From Thioclava nitratireducens (GTDB lineage: Bacteria > Pseudomonadota > Alphaproteobacteria > Rhodobacterales > Rhodobacteraceae), in NCBI RefSeq assembly GCF_001940525.2, contig NZ_CP019437.1, positions 2,640,501 to 2,704,500 of the forward strand: 64,000 bases of DNA. The letters are read 5' to 3'. A program made the position numbers and the translations under genes. The notes beneath the pieces are model-generated. The model saw only the letters and a program-made list of their open reading frames with translations, ran no database searches and was not told the origin of the DNA. Positions 1-8,854 of the stretch are shown here, piece by piece; position 1 is the first letter of the stretch, and the number at the start of each line of letters is the position of its first letter.

Positions 1-1037
1 CTCAACGCGGGGACTGAGTGAAACAGCCGTGCGGTAGCCCCTTTGGGCGGGCTTTCTCCCTTGCAACTCTCGAAATTCATTCAAATGTGCAGCAGTGATT
101 TTCCGATACGTCAGGCGCACTTTTCCTACGAACGCTGTAGGGGTGTTCTTGTCCTTTATGACGCAGCTTCTGGACTCGCTGGCCGACGGTCGAGGATGTT
201 GCAAAGCCCGTCCGGAGAGTTGGCGCCAGAGAGAAAAGAAAATCCGTGATCTTCGCCATGTCTGTGGCCTCCTCCCCCGGAGAAAAGACCCGCACGAGAC
301 ACGGACGGCCAAGGCTGAGCGGTTACTCCTTGCGAATTGCCCACTCGGGTGAAAGTTGCCGTACTTCGACTACCACAATCGCCCGTCTCGAAGAGATCAT
401 TGCGAGCGCAGCCGACGGAAAAAAGCGATCCTGAACAGACCACGCCGAAGGCCCTCCAAGACGCCGAAAGCACCAGCCACTTACCCCTGCTGTCGGCGGC
501 CGATTGGTCCGCATGATGCAACGCGCATTTTTCATCAGCCGTTGCATCTTCGAGAAAAAGCCGGAGGGTAGCCTCCTCGACGTCAAGTGTTTTTTTCAGT
601 GGCCGCCAGTTTCTTCGGCGTCACGCCCGTAGCCAACGCAGGAAGTGAAATCCTGGTCCGAGGATACCCCTTCGCTTTTTCCGTGTGTGTTACGGTTAAA
701 TGTGGTTGCGCGCTGAGCGCGTTTCCCAGTGAGAGGTCCAGTTTGCGCGAATTTTTCCGGAGGGGCGATCCGTGGATCGTCGACCCAGTAAATCTTCAAA
801 AAAGTGGAGATTTTCTCGTAAAATCCTCTCCTCTATGCGACCGACAGATTTGCACTCCGGTGCACTTGCATGCGCACTCGTTGGGCGGAAGCGACTTTCC
901 CTATTTACCCCCTTTGGGCGAGCGCCAAAGTCGGCCGGGATGATTTGGGGGCGCGCAGATTGTTGCATAATTGCAATACGTCAAGAGAAATATGAAACCG
1001 CCATCATGCGCCAGACGGGTCTGAATGCGGCGAAGAG
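1..1037. other. Region without a convincing gene
   Basis: About 1 kb in which only short overlapping frames occur on both strands. None has a good ribosome binding site or a recognisable motif, and the composition is less GC-biased than the operons to the right. It lies directly left of an IS3-family insertion and may be decayed or intergenic DNA. I see no RNA gene or repeat in it. Confidence 0.5.
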
Positions 1038-1104
1038 GTCTTGACCTGCCACGGGATTTTTCCTCCACCATCGATTAGAGTCCGACCCAACTTGAGGACG
1101 GACA

Positions 1105-1371
1105 ATGAAGCGAACGAGATTCACGGACGAGCAGATCATCGGCATCCTGGCCGAACACGAGGCAGGCGCGAAGTGCGCGGACTTGTGCCGCAAGCACGGC
1201 ATGTCGGAAGGGACCTTCTATAACTGGAAGGCGAAGTTCGGCGGCATGACGGTGCCGGAGGCAAAGCGGCTGAAGACGCTCGAAGACGAGAACGCCAAGC
1301 TGAAGAAGCTGCTGGCCGAGCAGATGCTGGACCTGGCGGCGATGAAGGAACTGGTTTCAAAAAAGTGGTAA
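1105..1371 (+). CDS. IS3-family transposase OrfA (HTH subunit)
   Basis: An 88-residue protein with an N-terminal helix-turn-helix (about residues 5-45, with the family's FTDEQI start and [14 protein letters not shown]) that binds the IS ends. A leucine-zipper-like stretch rich in Lys, Leu and Glu follows (about 52-75). It ends in SKKW just after the slippery heptamer A AAA AAG at 1359-1365. A -1 slip there reads into orfB and would make the OrfAB transposase. OrfA alone usually acts as a regulator of transposition. Confidence 0.93.
   Translation: MKRTRFTDEQIIGILAEHEAGAKCADLCRKHGMSEGTFYNWKAKFGGMTVPEAKRLKTLEDENAKLKKLLAEQMLDLAAMKELVSKKW
1359..1365 (+). promoter_or_regulatory. -1 programmed frameshift site AAAAAAG
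   Basis: The heptamer is set in the orfA frame as A AAA AAG, the canonical X XXY YYZ arrangement. A -1 slip continues with GTG GTA ACG, which is the orfB frame, and orfA stops at 1369-1371. This is the classic IS3-family device for making OrfAB. Confidence 0.85.
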
Positions 1372-2294
1372 CGCCTGCCTTGAAGCGCGAGGCGGTCGCG
1401 CATCTGAAGGCCCAGTTCGGGCTCTCGGAACGGCGGGCGTGCCGGATTGCCGGGGCGGATCGCAAGATGGTCCGCTACCAGACGCAGCGTGCGCCGGACA
1501 CGGTGCTGCGCGGGCGGTTGCGGGAGCTGGCCAACGAGCGTCGGCGGTTCGGCTATCGGCGGCTCTTCGTGCTGCTGCGGCGCGAGGGAGAAGCCTCGGG
1601 GATCAACCGGATCTACCGGCTCTACCGCGAAGAAGGCCTGACGGTGCGCAAACGAAAGGCACGGCGCAAGGCTGTCGGGACGCGAGCCCCGATCCTGGTC
1701 GAGGCGCGGCCCAATGCGCGATGGTCGTTGGATTTCGTTCACGACCAGTTCGCCAACGGTCAGCGTTTCCGGGTGCTCAACGTGGTCGACGATGTCACCC
1801 GGGAGTGCCTCGCGGCGATCCCGGACACCTCGATCTCGGGGCGCCGTGTGGCTCGTGAACTGACTGCCCTGATCGAGCGCCGCGGAAAGCCGGGGATGAT
1901 CGTCTCTGACAACGGCACCGAACTGACCAGTAACGCAATCTTAACCTTCGCTACCGCGCACCGGATCGAGTGGCACTACATCGCCCCGGGCAAGCCGATG
2001 CAGAACGGCTTCGTGGAGAGCTTCAACGGGCGGATGCGGGACGAGCTGCTCAACGAGACCATGTTCCGAAACCTGGCCCACGCGCGGATCGTGATCGCCG
2101 CCTGGGCTGCCAACTACAATACCGAACGCCCGCACTCGGCCTTGGACTACCAGACACCGGCTGACTACGCGCGGGCCCTGACCTCCGCAATCGCCCGCCC
2201 CGCTGCGCGAGATGATAGCTCCGCGCGTCGGGCGATTGCTCAACCTGCGCCGATCGGCGTAAACACCAACCGGGCTCCGGTCGCGGCTGGATGA
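1365..2294 (+). CDS. IS3-family transposase OrfB (DDE catalytic subunit)
   Basis: A 309-residue frame carrying the retroviral-type integrase core. An HTH_21-like region (about residues 45-95) precedes the catalytic domain. The DDE residues are visible as Asp in WSLDFVHD, Asp in VSDNGTE and Glu in [10 protein letters not shown]. The frame opens with GTG but is most likely expressed only as the C-terminal part of OrfAB by -1 frameshifting. No inactivating stop or frameshift is seen. Confidence 0.93.
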   Translation: MVTPALKREAVAHLKAQFGLSERRACRIAGADRKMVRYQTQRAPDTVLRGRLRELANERRRFGYRRLFVLLRREGEASGINRIYRLYREEGLTVRKRKARRKAVGTRAPILVEARPNARWSLDFVHDQFANGQRFRVLNVVDDVTRECLAAIPDTSISGRRVARELTALIERRGKPGMIVSDNGTELTSNAILTFATAHRIEWHYIAPGKPMQNGFVESFNGRMRDELLNETMFRNLAHARIVIAAWAANYNTERPHSALDYQTPADYARALTSAIARPAARDDSSARRAIAQPAPIGVNTNRAPVAAG

Positions 2295-2312
2295 AAGTTC
2301 AGTGGCAGGTCA

Positions 2313-2721
2313 GTCTCTGTCTTAGAATCGCGGAGTTGCAGAACGGGCTCCGCGCTCCAGTCTTCACCCGTCATTGGCAGCATCAAGCAAGATGGCGTCT
2401 CCCGGCTGAGCACTCTGTTGGCTGGTATGTTCCATTGCGCCGAGCAATGGTAAACTGCACGTATACCTTGCCGAGTGTGGTTGATCGATGCAGGTGGCAT
2501 GAGGGTGCCTGACATTGGCCTGTAGTGGTCAAGATCGGCCATTTCACTCTCTTGAGGCGGGCAGCCTGGCAAATGCTCGCATTCAAGTTGAATAGCCCCG
2601 GAATTCATGGACGCCTTCTTTGCTAATTTTGAAGCAAGGAGGCTATGATAGGCAGCACCAAGCTCAGCAATAGCTTCAAGCGAATGCCATCGCGCAGAGC
2701 AGCTCATCCCGTTAGCTCAGT
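2313..2721. other. Intergenic stretch, no gene seen
   Basis: About 400 bp between the insertion sequence and the terminator of the cupin operon. Short frames on the minus strand run across the IS boundary and are therefore not native genes. I see no promoter or RNA gene here. Confidence 0.5.
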
Positions 2722-2753
2722 CAAAAAAAGCGCGGCACCAGCGGGGGTGCCGC
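2722..2753 (-). terminator. Rho-independent terminator of the pxp/cupin operon
   Basis: Read on the minus strand, a GCGGCACC / GGTGCCGC hairpin with a 5-base loop is followed by a run of seven T (the A-run at 2723-2729). It lies about 30 bp past the stop of the cupin gene, so it closes the operon that starts with pxpA. Confidence 0.9.
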
Positions 2754-2783
2754 ACAGGTTTATAGCGCGCTGAGCGGCAGGGA

Positions 2784-3104
2784 TCAGCTGCCGCCGCCGT
2801 CCAAGAATTCAATCTCGATGAAGGCGAACTCGAACGCATTGTAATTCACCACGTCATGCCGCACACCCTTCTCGCGAAAATAGGGAACACCCTTGCGCAA
2901 CTCCGCGAACCGGGTTTGCCCGCCCGGTTCGCGTAATTCGAGCTGCCCGTCGGCAAGCGGTACCACAACATAGTCATGCTCGTGCCGATGCCAGCCAGTA
3001 TTGTCCCCCTTGGCAGGGAAGCGCCATTCTGTAACGCGGGTGCGGGCGTTCTCGATCAAGACGCTTCCCACGGCGCTGCCCGCGCTTTTGTCAGCTTCAC
3101 ACAT
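2784..3104 (-). CDS. Small cupin-domain protein
   Basis: A 106-residue single-domain cupin. Metal-ligand residues are visible in the first cupin motif (GWHRHEHDYVVVPLADG, about residues 37-53), and the second motif region is around VRHDVVNY. It has no signal peptide, so it is probably cytoplasmic. It is the last gene of the oxoprolinase/carboxylase operon, 105 bp after pxpC and followed by a strong terminator. Small cupins next to such genes may act as isomerases, metal-dependent enzymes or sensors, and nothing here decides which. Start: ATG preceded by GAGG. Confidence 0.85.
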   Translation of the reverse strand: MCEADKSAGSAVGSVLIENARTRVTEWRFPAKGDNTGWHRHEHDYVVVPLADGQLELREPGGQTRFAELRKGVPYFREKGVRHDVVNYNAFEFAFIEIEFLDGGGS

Positions 3105-3209
3105 GACGACCTCTCAGCGCCGTGTCCGCGACCGGCAGGATACTCTCGGCCGGCATAGGCCTTCTGCTTGCCATGTTGGTCATACTTTTTTCCCTTGCTT
3201 TGTTCCGGG

Positions 3210-4184
3210 TCAGCCGACTGCCTCGCGGATGGCGGCAATGAGCGCCTTGCGTTCCTTCCGCGCGGCAAGCGCGGCCTCCATGTCCACCTTCACGAATTGC
3301 GTCGTCGTGTTCGGCTGCAGTTGTCCAATCAAGTCCATGTCGGCCGAGATCACCGTGCCCAACATGAAATAGCCCCCGCCCGACACTGCATCGCGGTGCA
3401 ATACGATGGGCTCCTGCCCGCTGGGCACCTGGACCGAGCCGTAGGGATAGCAGGCATCGGTTATGTTGGACGGGTCCGACCCTGCGCTGAACGGCTGTTC
3501 GCGAGGCACGAAGTCCAGCGGTCGCCCACCCTGGAAGCGATATCCCATCCGGTCTGCCTCATTCGCCACTTTCCAGATGTCTTCGAAGAAACGGCGTTGC
3601 GACTCTTCAGTGATCCGGTGCCAGTAGAGACCCGGGAGCACCCGAAGCTTCGCCGTTGCGCCGGGCAGGCGCCGGTAATCTTCGGGAACCGAAGTACCGG
3701 GGCGGGCCTTGCCGCTGGCCTTCCCCAGGGGGAGCGAGTCGCCCGGCTGAACCGCGCGACCATCCACACCGCCAAGCGCCCCGATGGGATAGGTGGCGCG
3801 GCTACCCAGATGTGGCGGTGTGTCGATCCCGCCTGAGATGGCGATATAGGCCCGCGCCCCCGCCTTAAGGAAATCGAAAGACAGCACCTGCCCTTTCTTC
3901 ACGGAAAGCGCGGTCCAGGTCGGCTGTTGCTCGCCGTCGATACGGGGCGGCAGCTCAGCGCCACAAACGGCGACGGTCGCGTCCTCGGTGAATTCCAACT
4001 CCGGCCCGACGAATACGGATTCGAGCCCGGCGGCGTCTTCGGGGTTGCCCACCAGCAGGTTTGCCGTGCGCATTGCCAAGCGATCCATTGCCCCGCCCAT
4101 CGGAATGCCGAGATGGTAATAACCGGGCCGGCCCAAATCTTGAATCGTGGTCATGATGCCGGAGGAGATGACGTTAATCGGCAT
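3210..4184 (-). CDS. pxpC: Biotin-dependent carboxyltransferase / 5-oxoprolinase subunit C (KipA family)
   Basis: A 324-residue member of the AHS2/KipA family, with the family opening SSGIMTTIQDLGRPGYYHLGIP and the GGIDTPPHLGSRATYP block. In E. coli and Bacillus the relatives (PxpC/KipA) work with PxpB and PxpA in ATP-dependent cleavage of 5-oxoproline. The same fold forms half of the carboxyltransferase domain of urea carboxylase. Its start overlaps the end of the preceding pxpB-like gene by 11 bases, implying translational coupling. Biotin carboxylase and biotin carrier genes in the same operon make a true biotin-dependent carboxyltransferase role as likely as 5-oxoprolinase. Confidence 0.85.
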   Translation of the reverse strand: MPINVISSGIMTTIQDLGRPGYYHLGIPMGGAMDRLAMRTANLLVGNPEDAAGLESVFVGPELEFTEDATVAVCGAELPPRIDGEQQPTWTALSVKKGQVLSFDFLKAGARAYIAISGGIDTPPHLGSRATYPIGALGGVDGRAVQPGDSLPLGKASGKARPGTSVPEDYRRLPGATAKLRVLPGLYWHRITEESQRRFFEDIWKVANEADRMGYRFQGGRPLDFVPREQPFSAGSDPSNITDACYPYGSVQVPSGQEPIVLHRDAVSGGGYFMLGTVISADMDLIGQLQPNTTTQFVKVDMEAALAARKERKALIAAIREAVG

Positions 4185-5046
4185 AGAGGGCCTCCATCAG
4201 CTTGGCGTTGGTGCCGTCCATGTCGGCATTGAAATCGTCGAGCGAAAAGACCACGTCCTTCGTTCGCGGCTCGAACCGCCCAGCCTGGACATCTGCGTTA
4301 ATCGAGTCGTACTCTTCGCGATTGATGGGCCGCCATTTTACGATGTCGCCAGGTTTGAAGAACACCATGAAGTCCCGCAGGTAAGGTGCTTCCTGCTTGG
4401 GGTCGTAAATGGTCATCGGCGTGATGCCGAACATCTGGTAACCGCCAGCGCCGCGCACGGAATAGATGCAGGAAAACGAGCCGCCATATCCAACAGTCTG
4501 TTTCGGCGTATCGGTGCGGGGCCGCAGATATTTCGGCACCTGAATCTGCCGCGAGCGATCGACCATCTGGTACAGAAAAGGAAGCCCCGAGACGAAACCC
4601 ACCATCGAGACAAACCACGGCGCACTGTGATGCGCCTTGATGAACGCTTCTACGCTGTCGAAACCGTTGATGCGCGCGGCGTAGTCAAGATCCGTCCCGT
4701 TGGGGTCCTGGTGACGCTCTCGGAACCGCATCAGGGTCTCGTGTGTCCAGGGATCCTGGTAATAGACGGGAACTTCGACGATGCGGGTGTCGAGCTTGGC
4801 CTCCTTTTTCTCGGCGGTCTGCTCCATCTCTTTGAGCATATCCATCATTTTCTGTGGATGGATCTTGTCGGGGTCGAACTTGATTTGAAACGAGGCGTTA
4901 GCCGGGCAGATCTCGATCACGCCGTCGATATTAGCCTCTCGCACGGCGTTGGTCATCGCCAATGACGTGAAGAACGCCTCGAGCGACATTTCCTCGTCAA
5001 CCTCGACGAAGACATGCTCATCGCCTCCGAATGTGTATCGGCTCAT
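4174..5046 (-). CDS. pxpB: Carboxyltransferase / 5-oxoprolinase subunit B (KipI, AHS1 family), long form
   Basis: A 290-residue AHS1/KipI-family protein, recognised by FVSGLPFLYQM, the PRTDTPKQTVGYGGSFSCIY region and the GGYQMFGITP motif. It is clearly longer than typical PxpB (about 220 residues), with an extra region around residues 85-140 and an extended C-terminus; such length is closer to the carboxyltransferase half of urea carboxylase. I chose the ATG at 5046, with GGGAGAG upstream and a 4-base overlap with the stop of the biotin carboxylase gene, over the longer frame beginning at 5109, which would overlap that gene. It partners with the KipA-like subunit downstream. Confidence 0.83.
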   Translation of the reverse strand: MSRYTFGGDEHVFVEVDEEMSLEAFFTSLAMTNAVREANIDGVIEICPANASFQIKFDPDKIHPQKMMDMLKEMEQTAEKKEAKLDTRIVEVPVYYQDPWTHETLMRFRERHQDPNGTDLDYAARINGFDSVEAFIKAHHSAPWFVSMVGFVSGLPFLYQMVDRSRQIQVPKYLRPRTDTPKQTVGYGGSFSCIYSVRGAGGYQMFGITPMTIYDPKQEAPYLRDFMVFFKPGDIVKWRPINREEYDSINADVQAGRFEPRTKDVVFSLDDFNADMDGTNAKLMEALYAD

Positions 5047-6440
5047 GTCGTTGTCTCTCCCTGCTTGGTGAGTGTATCGGCGGCATGTTCCAGCCAGAGC
5101 TCCAGCCAACGGGTGTGCACCGCGTTGGATTGCACATCCCGATCCTGCGCAAGCGCCGCGAAGAGTGGGGCGGTGGTGGGCAGCCCGTCGATCTCCAGAT
5201 TGCCGAGAGCCCCCTCGAGGCGAGCGATCGCCCCCGCACGGTCCGGGGCCCAGACTATTAGCTTGCCTAAGAGCGAGTCGTAGAAGGGCGGAATCGCATA
5301 GCCCTCATAGAGCATGTGGTCGAAGCGAATACCCTCGCCCTTGGGCAGCTTCAGCCGGCTCACCACCCCTGGAAACGGCATGAAAGCATTGGCCGGGTCT
5401 TCGGCGTTCAGGCGCACTTCGATGGCGTGCCCCTCCCGGGCGATATCGGCCTGCGTCAGTCCCAGCGGGGAACCTGCGCAGACCCGGATCATAGCGGCCA
5501 CGAGATCGGTGTCGCAGATCATCTCGGTCACCGGATGCTCGACCTGGATGCGCGTATTCATCTCGATGAAATGAAACGCACCCGTCAGATCATCGAAAAG
5601 GAATTCCACCGTCCCTGCGCCGCGATATCGCACCGAACGGGCCAGCGCGACGGCCGCGTCGCACAAGCGCTTGCGCGTATCGTCATTCAGCGCGGCCGAG
5701 GGCGCCTCTTCCCATACCTTCTGCCGCCGGCGCTGAAGTGAACATTCGCGGTCGTAGAAATGCACGACATCGTGGCCGTCGCCCAGCACTTGAACCTCTA
5801 TGTGTCGGGCGCGTTCGATGACCTTCTCGACGTAGATACCGCCGTCGCCGAAGGCCGATTTTGCTTCGTTCGCGGCTTGAGGCGCGAGTTTGCGGAAGGT
5901 CTCGGCGTCGTCGGCGATACGAATGCCTCGGCCGCCGCCGCCAGCCGTCGCCTTGATCATTACGGGGAACCCAACTGCCTCGGCCAGCTCCAGCGCAGCA
6001 TCCATGTCGGCAATCACGCCGTCGCTGCCGGGAACGGTGGGCACACCGACCTTGCGCGCCTGTTCCCGAGCCGCGGCCTTGTCGCCCATCAGCCGGATTG
6101 TGTCCCCGGACGGACCCACGAATATCAGGCCCGCGGCCTCAACCGCATCTGCAAAGTCGGCGCTTTCCGACAGAAAGCCATAGCCGGGATGGATGGCGTC
6201 AGCGCCGCTTTCCTTCGCGGCGGCCAGGATCGCGTCAGTATCCAGATAGGATTTCGCTGCCGCTGGCGGGCCGATTACCTTGACCTCGTCAGCGAGCCGG
6301 GCCGCAAGGCTGTCAATGTCGGCTTCGCTGACGACCTGCACGACCTGCAGACCCAGCTCCTTCGCCGCGCGGTTCACCCGGCAGGCAATCTCGCCCCGGT
6401 TGGCAATCAGGATCGTCTTAATCGGAAGATCTTCTGCCAT
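5043..6440 (-). CDS. accC: Biotin carboxylase subunit (AccC-like)
   Basis: A 465-residue biotin carboxylase that would carboxylate biotin on the small carrier encoded next to it, using ATP and bicarbonate. N-terminal domain: KTILIANRGEIACRV. ATP-grasp glycine loop: KATAGGGGRGIRI (about residues 160-172). Catalytic/biotin region: FIEMNTRIQVEHPVTE (about 285-300). Length is that of stand-alone AccC (about 450). Its location between a carrier gene and two KipI/KipA-type subunits suggests it serves a dedicated carboxylase rather than acetyl-CoA carboxylase for fatty acids. Confidence 0.88.
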   Translation of the reverse strand: MAEDLPIKTILIANRGEIACRVNRAAKELGLQVVQVVSEADIDSLAARLADEVKVIGPPAAAKSYLDTDAILAAAKESGADAIHPGYGFLSESADFADAVEAAGLIFVGPSGDTIRLMGDKAAAREQARKVGVPTVPGSDGVIADMDAALELAEAVGFPVMIKATAGGGGRGIRIADDAETFRKLAPQAANEAKSAFGDGGIYVEKVIERARHIEVQVLGDGHDVVHFYDRECSLQRRRQKVWEEAPSAALNDDTRKRLCDAAVALARSVRYRGAGTVEFLFDDLTGAFHFIEMNTRIQVEHPVTEMICDTDLVAAMIRVCAGSPLGLTQADIAREGHAIEVRLNAEDPANAFMPFPGVVSRLKLPKGEGIRFDHMLYEGYAIPPFYDSLLGKLIVWAPDRAGAIARLEGALGNLEIDGLPTTAPLFAALAQDRDVQSNAVHTRWLELWLEHAADTLTKQGETTT

Positions 6441-6443
6441 GCG

Positions 6444-6683
6444 TCAATCCAGTTCGGCGATGGTCAGGCCTGCGGTGATGGGCTCGCCATCATCGACAGG
6501 GAAAGATGTGATCGTCCCCTCGGCATCGGCCTTGATCTCGTGAAAGGTCTTCATCACCTCGACCAGCGCGATGGTGTCGCCCTTTGTGACCTTGTCGCCC
6601 GGCTCCTTGAAGGGCGGCTCGTTCGGCGAGGGCTTGCGATAGAAGGTTCCCGGGATCGGGCTCTTGATTTCGTGTTTCGCCAT
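6444..6683 (-). CDS. Short biotin carboxyl carrier protein
   Basis: A 79-residue stand-alone biotinyl domain, half the length of housekeeping AccB (about 150) because it lacks the N-terminal region. The lysine to be biotinylated is Lys45 in E-V-M-K-T, a variant of the usual A-M-K-M. The P-I-P-G-T-F-Y start is like AccB. It stops 3 bases before the biotin carboxylase start, so the two are cotranscribed. It would shuttle carboxybiotin between the biotin carboxylase and the carboxyltransferase subunits of this operon. Confidence 0.88.
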   Translation of the reverse strand: MAKHEIKSPIPGTFYRKPSPNEPPFKEPGDKVTKGDTIALVEVMKTFHEIKADAEGTITSFPVDDGEPITAGLTIAELD

Positions 6684-6716
6684 GTCGTCTCTCCTGTTCT
6701 TGTTGGTTGCGACCGA

Positions 6717-7445
6717 TCAGGCCGTTTTGAGTTGCCCCAGCGCTTCGTGCACCGCGCGGGCGATCTCGACCGAATTCGGCGTGTCCGAATGAATGCAAAT
6801 AGTCTCGGCTTTCACCGGCAGCGTCTTGCCACCCACGGTCGTCAGAGTGCGGTCGCGCACCGCCGCTACAACTCGGCTGGCAGCAAGGTCGGGAGACACC
6901 GCTTCGTGCTCACGGGTGATGATGAGCCGCCCCTCGTCATCATAATCGAGATCGGCAAAGAACTCCGGCAGGAAGGTAACGCCGCGCTCGGTATAGACCT
7001 TTTCATGCAGAGTGCCGGAAAGTCCCGTAACCGGAACCCCGTAGACGAGCGCCGCGTCGGCCACCGCTTCGGCGATATGCGGCTCGCGCGCCGCCATTCC
7101 GTAAAGCGCGCCATGGGGCTTGATATGGCTAAGCGCGACATCCGCCTGCTTTAGGAACGCACTGAGCGCCCCGATTTGGTAAAGGATTATGTTCGCCATT
7201 TCCTCGCGCTCGATTTTCATCTCGCGCCGGCCAAAACCGGGCAGATCGGGCAATGAGACATGGGCGCCCACCTTTACCCCGTGGGTCTTGGCCAATGCCA
7301 CCGTCTGGTGCATGTGGCCTGGGTCGGAGGCATGAAACCCGCAGGCCACGTTCGCCTGCGTGATATGGGGCATGATCTCTGCGTCATTGCCCATCCGGTA
7401 AAGGCCGAAACTCTCGCCCATGTCACAGTTGATCTCCGCCCGCAT
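6717..7445 (-). CDS. pxpA: 5-oxoprolinase subunit A (LamB/YcsF family)
   Basis: A 242-residue LamB/YcsF-family protein. The opening INCDMGESFG with conserved Asp and Glu, followed by NVACGFHASDP and SHIKPHGALY, are hallmark blocks of the family, which has a (beta/alpha) barrel related to polysaccharide deacetylases. PxpA of E. coli needs PxpB and PxpC to hydrolyse 5-oxoproline with ATP. Here it is the first gene of an operon that also holds B- and C-like subunits plus biotin carboxylase and carrier. The divergent LysR gene at 7874 probably controls the operon. Confidence 0.9.
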   Translation of the reverse strand: MRAEINCDMGESFGLYRMGNDAEIMPHITQANVACGFHASDPGHMHQTVALAKTHGVKVGAHVSLPDLPGFGRREMKIEREEMANIILYQIGALSAFLKQADVALSHIKPHGALYGMAAREPHIAEAVADAALVYGVPVTGLSGTLHEKVYTERGVTFLPEFFADLDYDDEGRLIITREHEAVSPDLAASRVVAAVRDRTLTTVGGKTLPVKAETICIHSDTPNSVEIARAVHEALGQLKTA

Positions 7446-7873
7446 GGGCTCTCCTCCTTCATTCCTGCAATCGTACCAGCCGAAGTGGCGTAAGGCGTCT
7501 ACCGGCCTGGACCGGCATACATCCCCGCGCTCCCGCCGATGATAGCGCCCCTCCTCGGTCGCAGCGGCATGTCACCAAGTATTCCGCTCGAACCTTGCGG
7601 CGCCTCGCTGGAAAGTTTAGAGGCCAAGAATAGAATTTGTAAAATACGAATATCAATGCCCATTTATTAGTTTATTTGATACCACAGCACCCATCGCCTG
7701 GCGCGCGCCGGTCCAGACCATGGCGGTACATTACTGGCCACTTAGCTAATTTTATTCAATATATTCTTTGTCTTGCCTTGCCGCCCCGCTCCGAAGCATT
7801 GCTTGCAGCGCGCCAGCGCAGTGGTTACTTTGAGGAGTTGAAATTCGAAAACAAAAAAGAAGATATTCAAAAA
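7446..7873. promoter_or_regulatory. Divergent promoter region pxpA / LysR
   Basis: A 428-bp gap between two divergent genes. The part from about 7610 to 7870 is strikingly AT-rich compared with its neighbours (for example TTTGTAAAATACGAATATC near 7626), as expected for divergent promoters and LysR binding. I cannot place the exact -35/-10 boxes or operator with confidence. Confidence 0.45.
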
Positions 7874-8779
7874 ATGAAAGAGCCGTCGCTTCGCCAGATC
7901 CGCTACTTCACGGCCGTGGCCAATGCCGGGCAGGTTTCGCGCGCGGCCAAAGTGCTCAATGTCTCGCAATCAGCCCTTACCAACGCGGTGAAACAGCTCG
8001 AGGACATTGTGGGCGTTTCTCTTTTCAAGCGTCATGGCGGAGGTGTCACACTGACATACGAAGGCAACATTTTCCTCGATCATGCACTACGGGTCCTGGC
8101 GGTGGTAGACGAGGCCGTGCGTTCGCCCAGCCGCAAGCGCGACGATGTCAACGGGCGCCTGCGCCTTGCGATGACCTATACCGTCGCGGGCTATTACATC
8201 CCGCCGCATATCGAGCGCTTCCAGCGCGCCTTCCCCGGTGTACAGCTCGAACTGACCGAAGCGCCTCGTGACAGAATCGAGGACGGCCTCGCCTCGGGCA
8301 GCTTCGACCTTGCGGTGATGCTGACCTCGAACATCATCGACCAGGAAGGGCTCGAATTCGAAACCCTCATGCAGTCGCGCCGCCGCCTATGGCTGGCGTC
8401 GCGCCACCCTCTGCTGTCGCAGAATAACGTCACGCTGGCCGATGTAGCACGCGAACCCTACATCATGCTGACGGTGGACGAGGCCAGCAATACTGCACAG
8501 CGATACTGGAACCAGACCGCCTATCGGCCGAACACTGTCTTCAGAACCTCATCGGTCGAGGCTGTTCGCTCATTCGTCGCCGGCGGCATGGGCGTGACGA
8601 TCCTGTCAGACATGGTCTATCGCCCGTGGTCCCTCGACGGCCGCAGGGTCGAGGTTATCTCCTTGGCCGACAAGGTGCCGACGATGGATGTGGGCCTGGC
8701 GTGGCCCGCCAACGTGCCGCTGGGCAGCGCCGCGTCGGCGTTCCGCGAATTCATGCATCTTGGCGACGAAGCCTCGTGA
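7874..8779 (+). CDS. LysR-family transcriptional regulator
   Basis: A 301-residue LysR protein. The winged helix at the N-terminus (about residues 5-62) includes LRQIRYFTAVANAGQVSRAA and the recognition helix VSQSALTNAVKQLE. A type-2 periplasmic-binding-like effector domain follows (about 90-290). I chose the ATG at 7874 because it starts exactly where LysR proteins begin; the longer open frame from 7676 adds a non-homologous AT-rich leader. Divergent from pxpA, it is the likely regulator of that operon; the inducer is unknown. It converges on hyuB. Confidence 0.9.
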   Translation: MKEPSLRQIRYFTAVANAGQVSRAAKVLNVSQSALTNAVKQLEDIVGVSLFKRHGGGVTLTYEGNIFLDHALRVLAVVDEAVRSPSRKRDDVNGRLRLAMTYTVAGYYIPPHIERFQRAFPGVQLELTEAPRDRIEDGLASGSFDLAVMLTSNIIDQEGLEFETLMQSRRRLWLASRHPLLSQNNVTLADVAREPYIMLTVDEASNTAQRYWNQTAYRPNTVFRTSSVEAVRSFVAGGMGVTILSDMVYRPWSLDGRRVEVISLADKVPTMDVGLAWPANVPLGSAASAFREFMHLGDEAS

Positions 8780-8854
8780 CCCGCGCCACCTCCAGCGCCA
8801 CCGGCATCGACGGGCTGGCGGCGCTGGGGGGCGTCTGCTCCGTGAGCCAGAGCA

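Larger units (their letters stand above)
1042..2312 (+). mobile_element. Complete IS3-family insertion sequence, 1271 bp
   Basis: The left end starts TGACCTGCCACGGG and the right end, read inward, starts TGACCTGCCACTGA, giving inverted repeats identical over the first 11 bases. Inside are overlapping orfA and orfB on the plus strand joined by a frameshift signal. Both ends, both genes and a 4-bp target duplication are present, so the element appears intact and potentially mobile. The OrfA and OrfB style fits the IS407 subgroup; that assignment is from motif memory and has not been searched. Confidence 0.9.
1038..2316 (+). repeat. 4-bp target-site duplication GTCT flanking the IS
   Basis: The bases GTCT at 1038-1041 recur at 2313-2316 immediately outside the terminal inverted repeats. 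A 4-bp duplication is usual for the IS407 group of the IS3 family. It indicates a direct insertion without later rearrangement. Confidence 0.85.

Noticed and set aside
2240..2707. Minus-strand frame of 155 codons right of the first IS
   Set aside because: It crosses the IS right end at 2312, so its 3' part is IS DNA, and no domain is seen.
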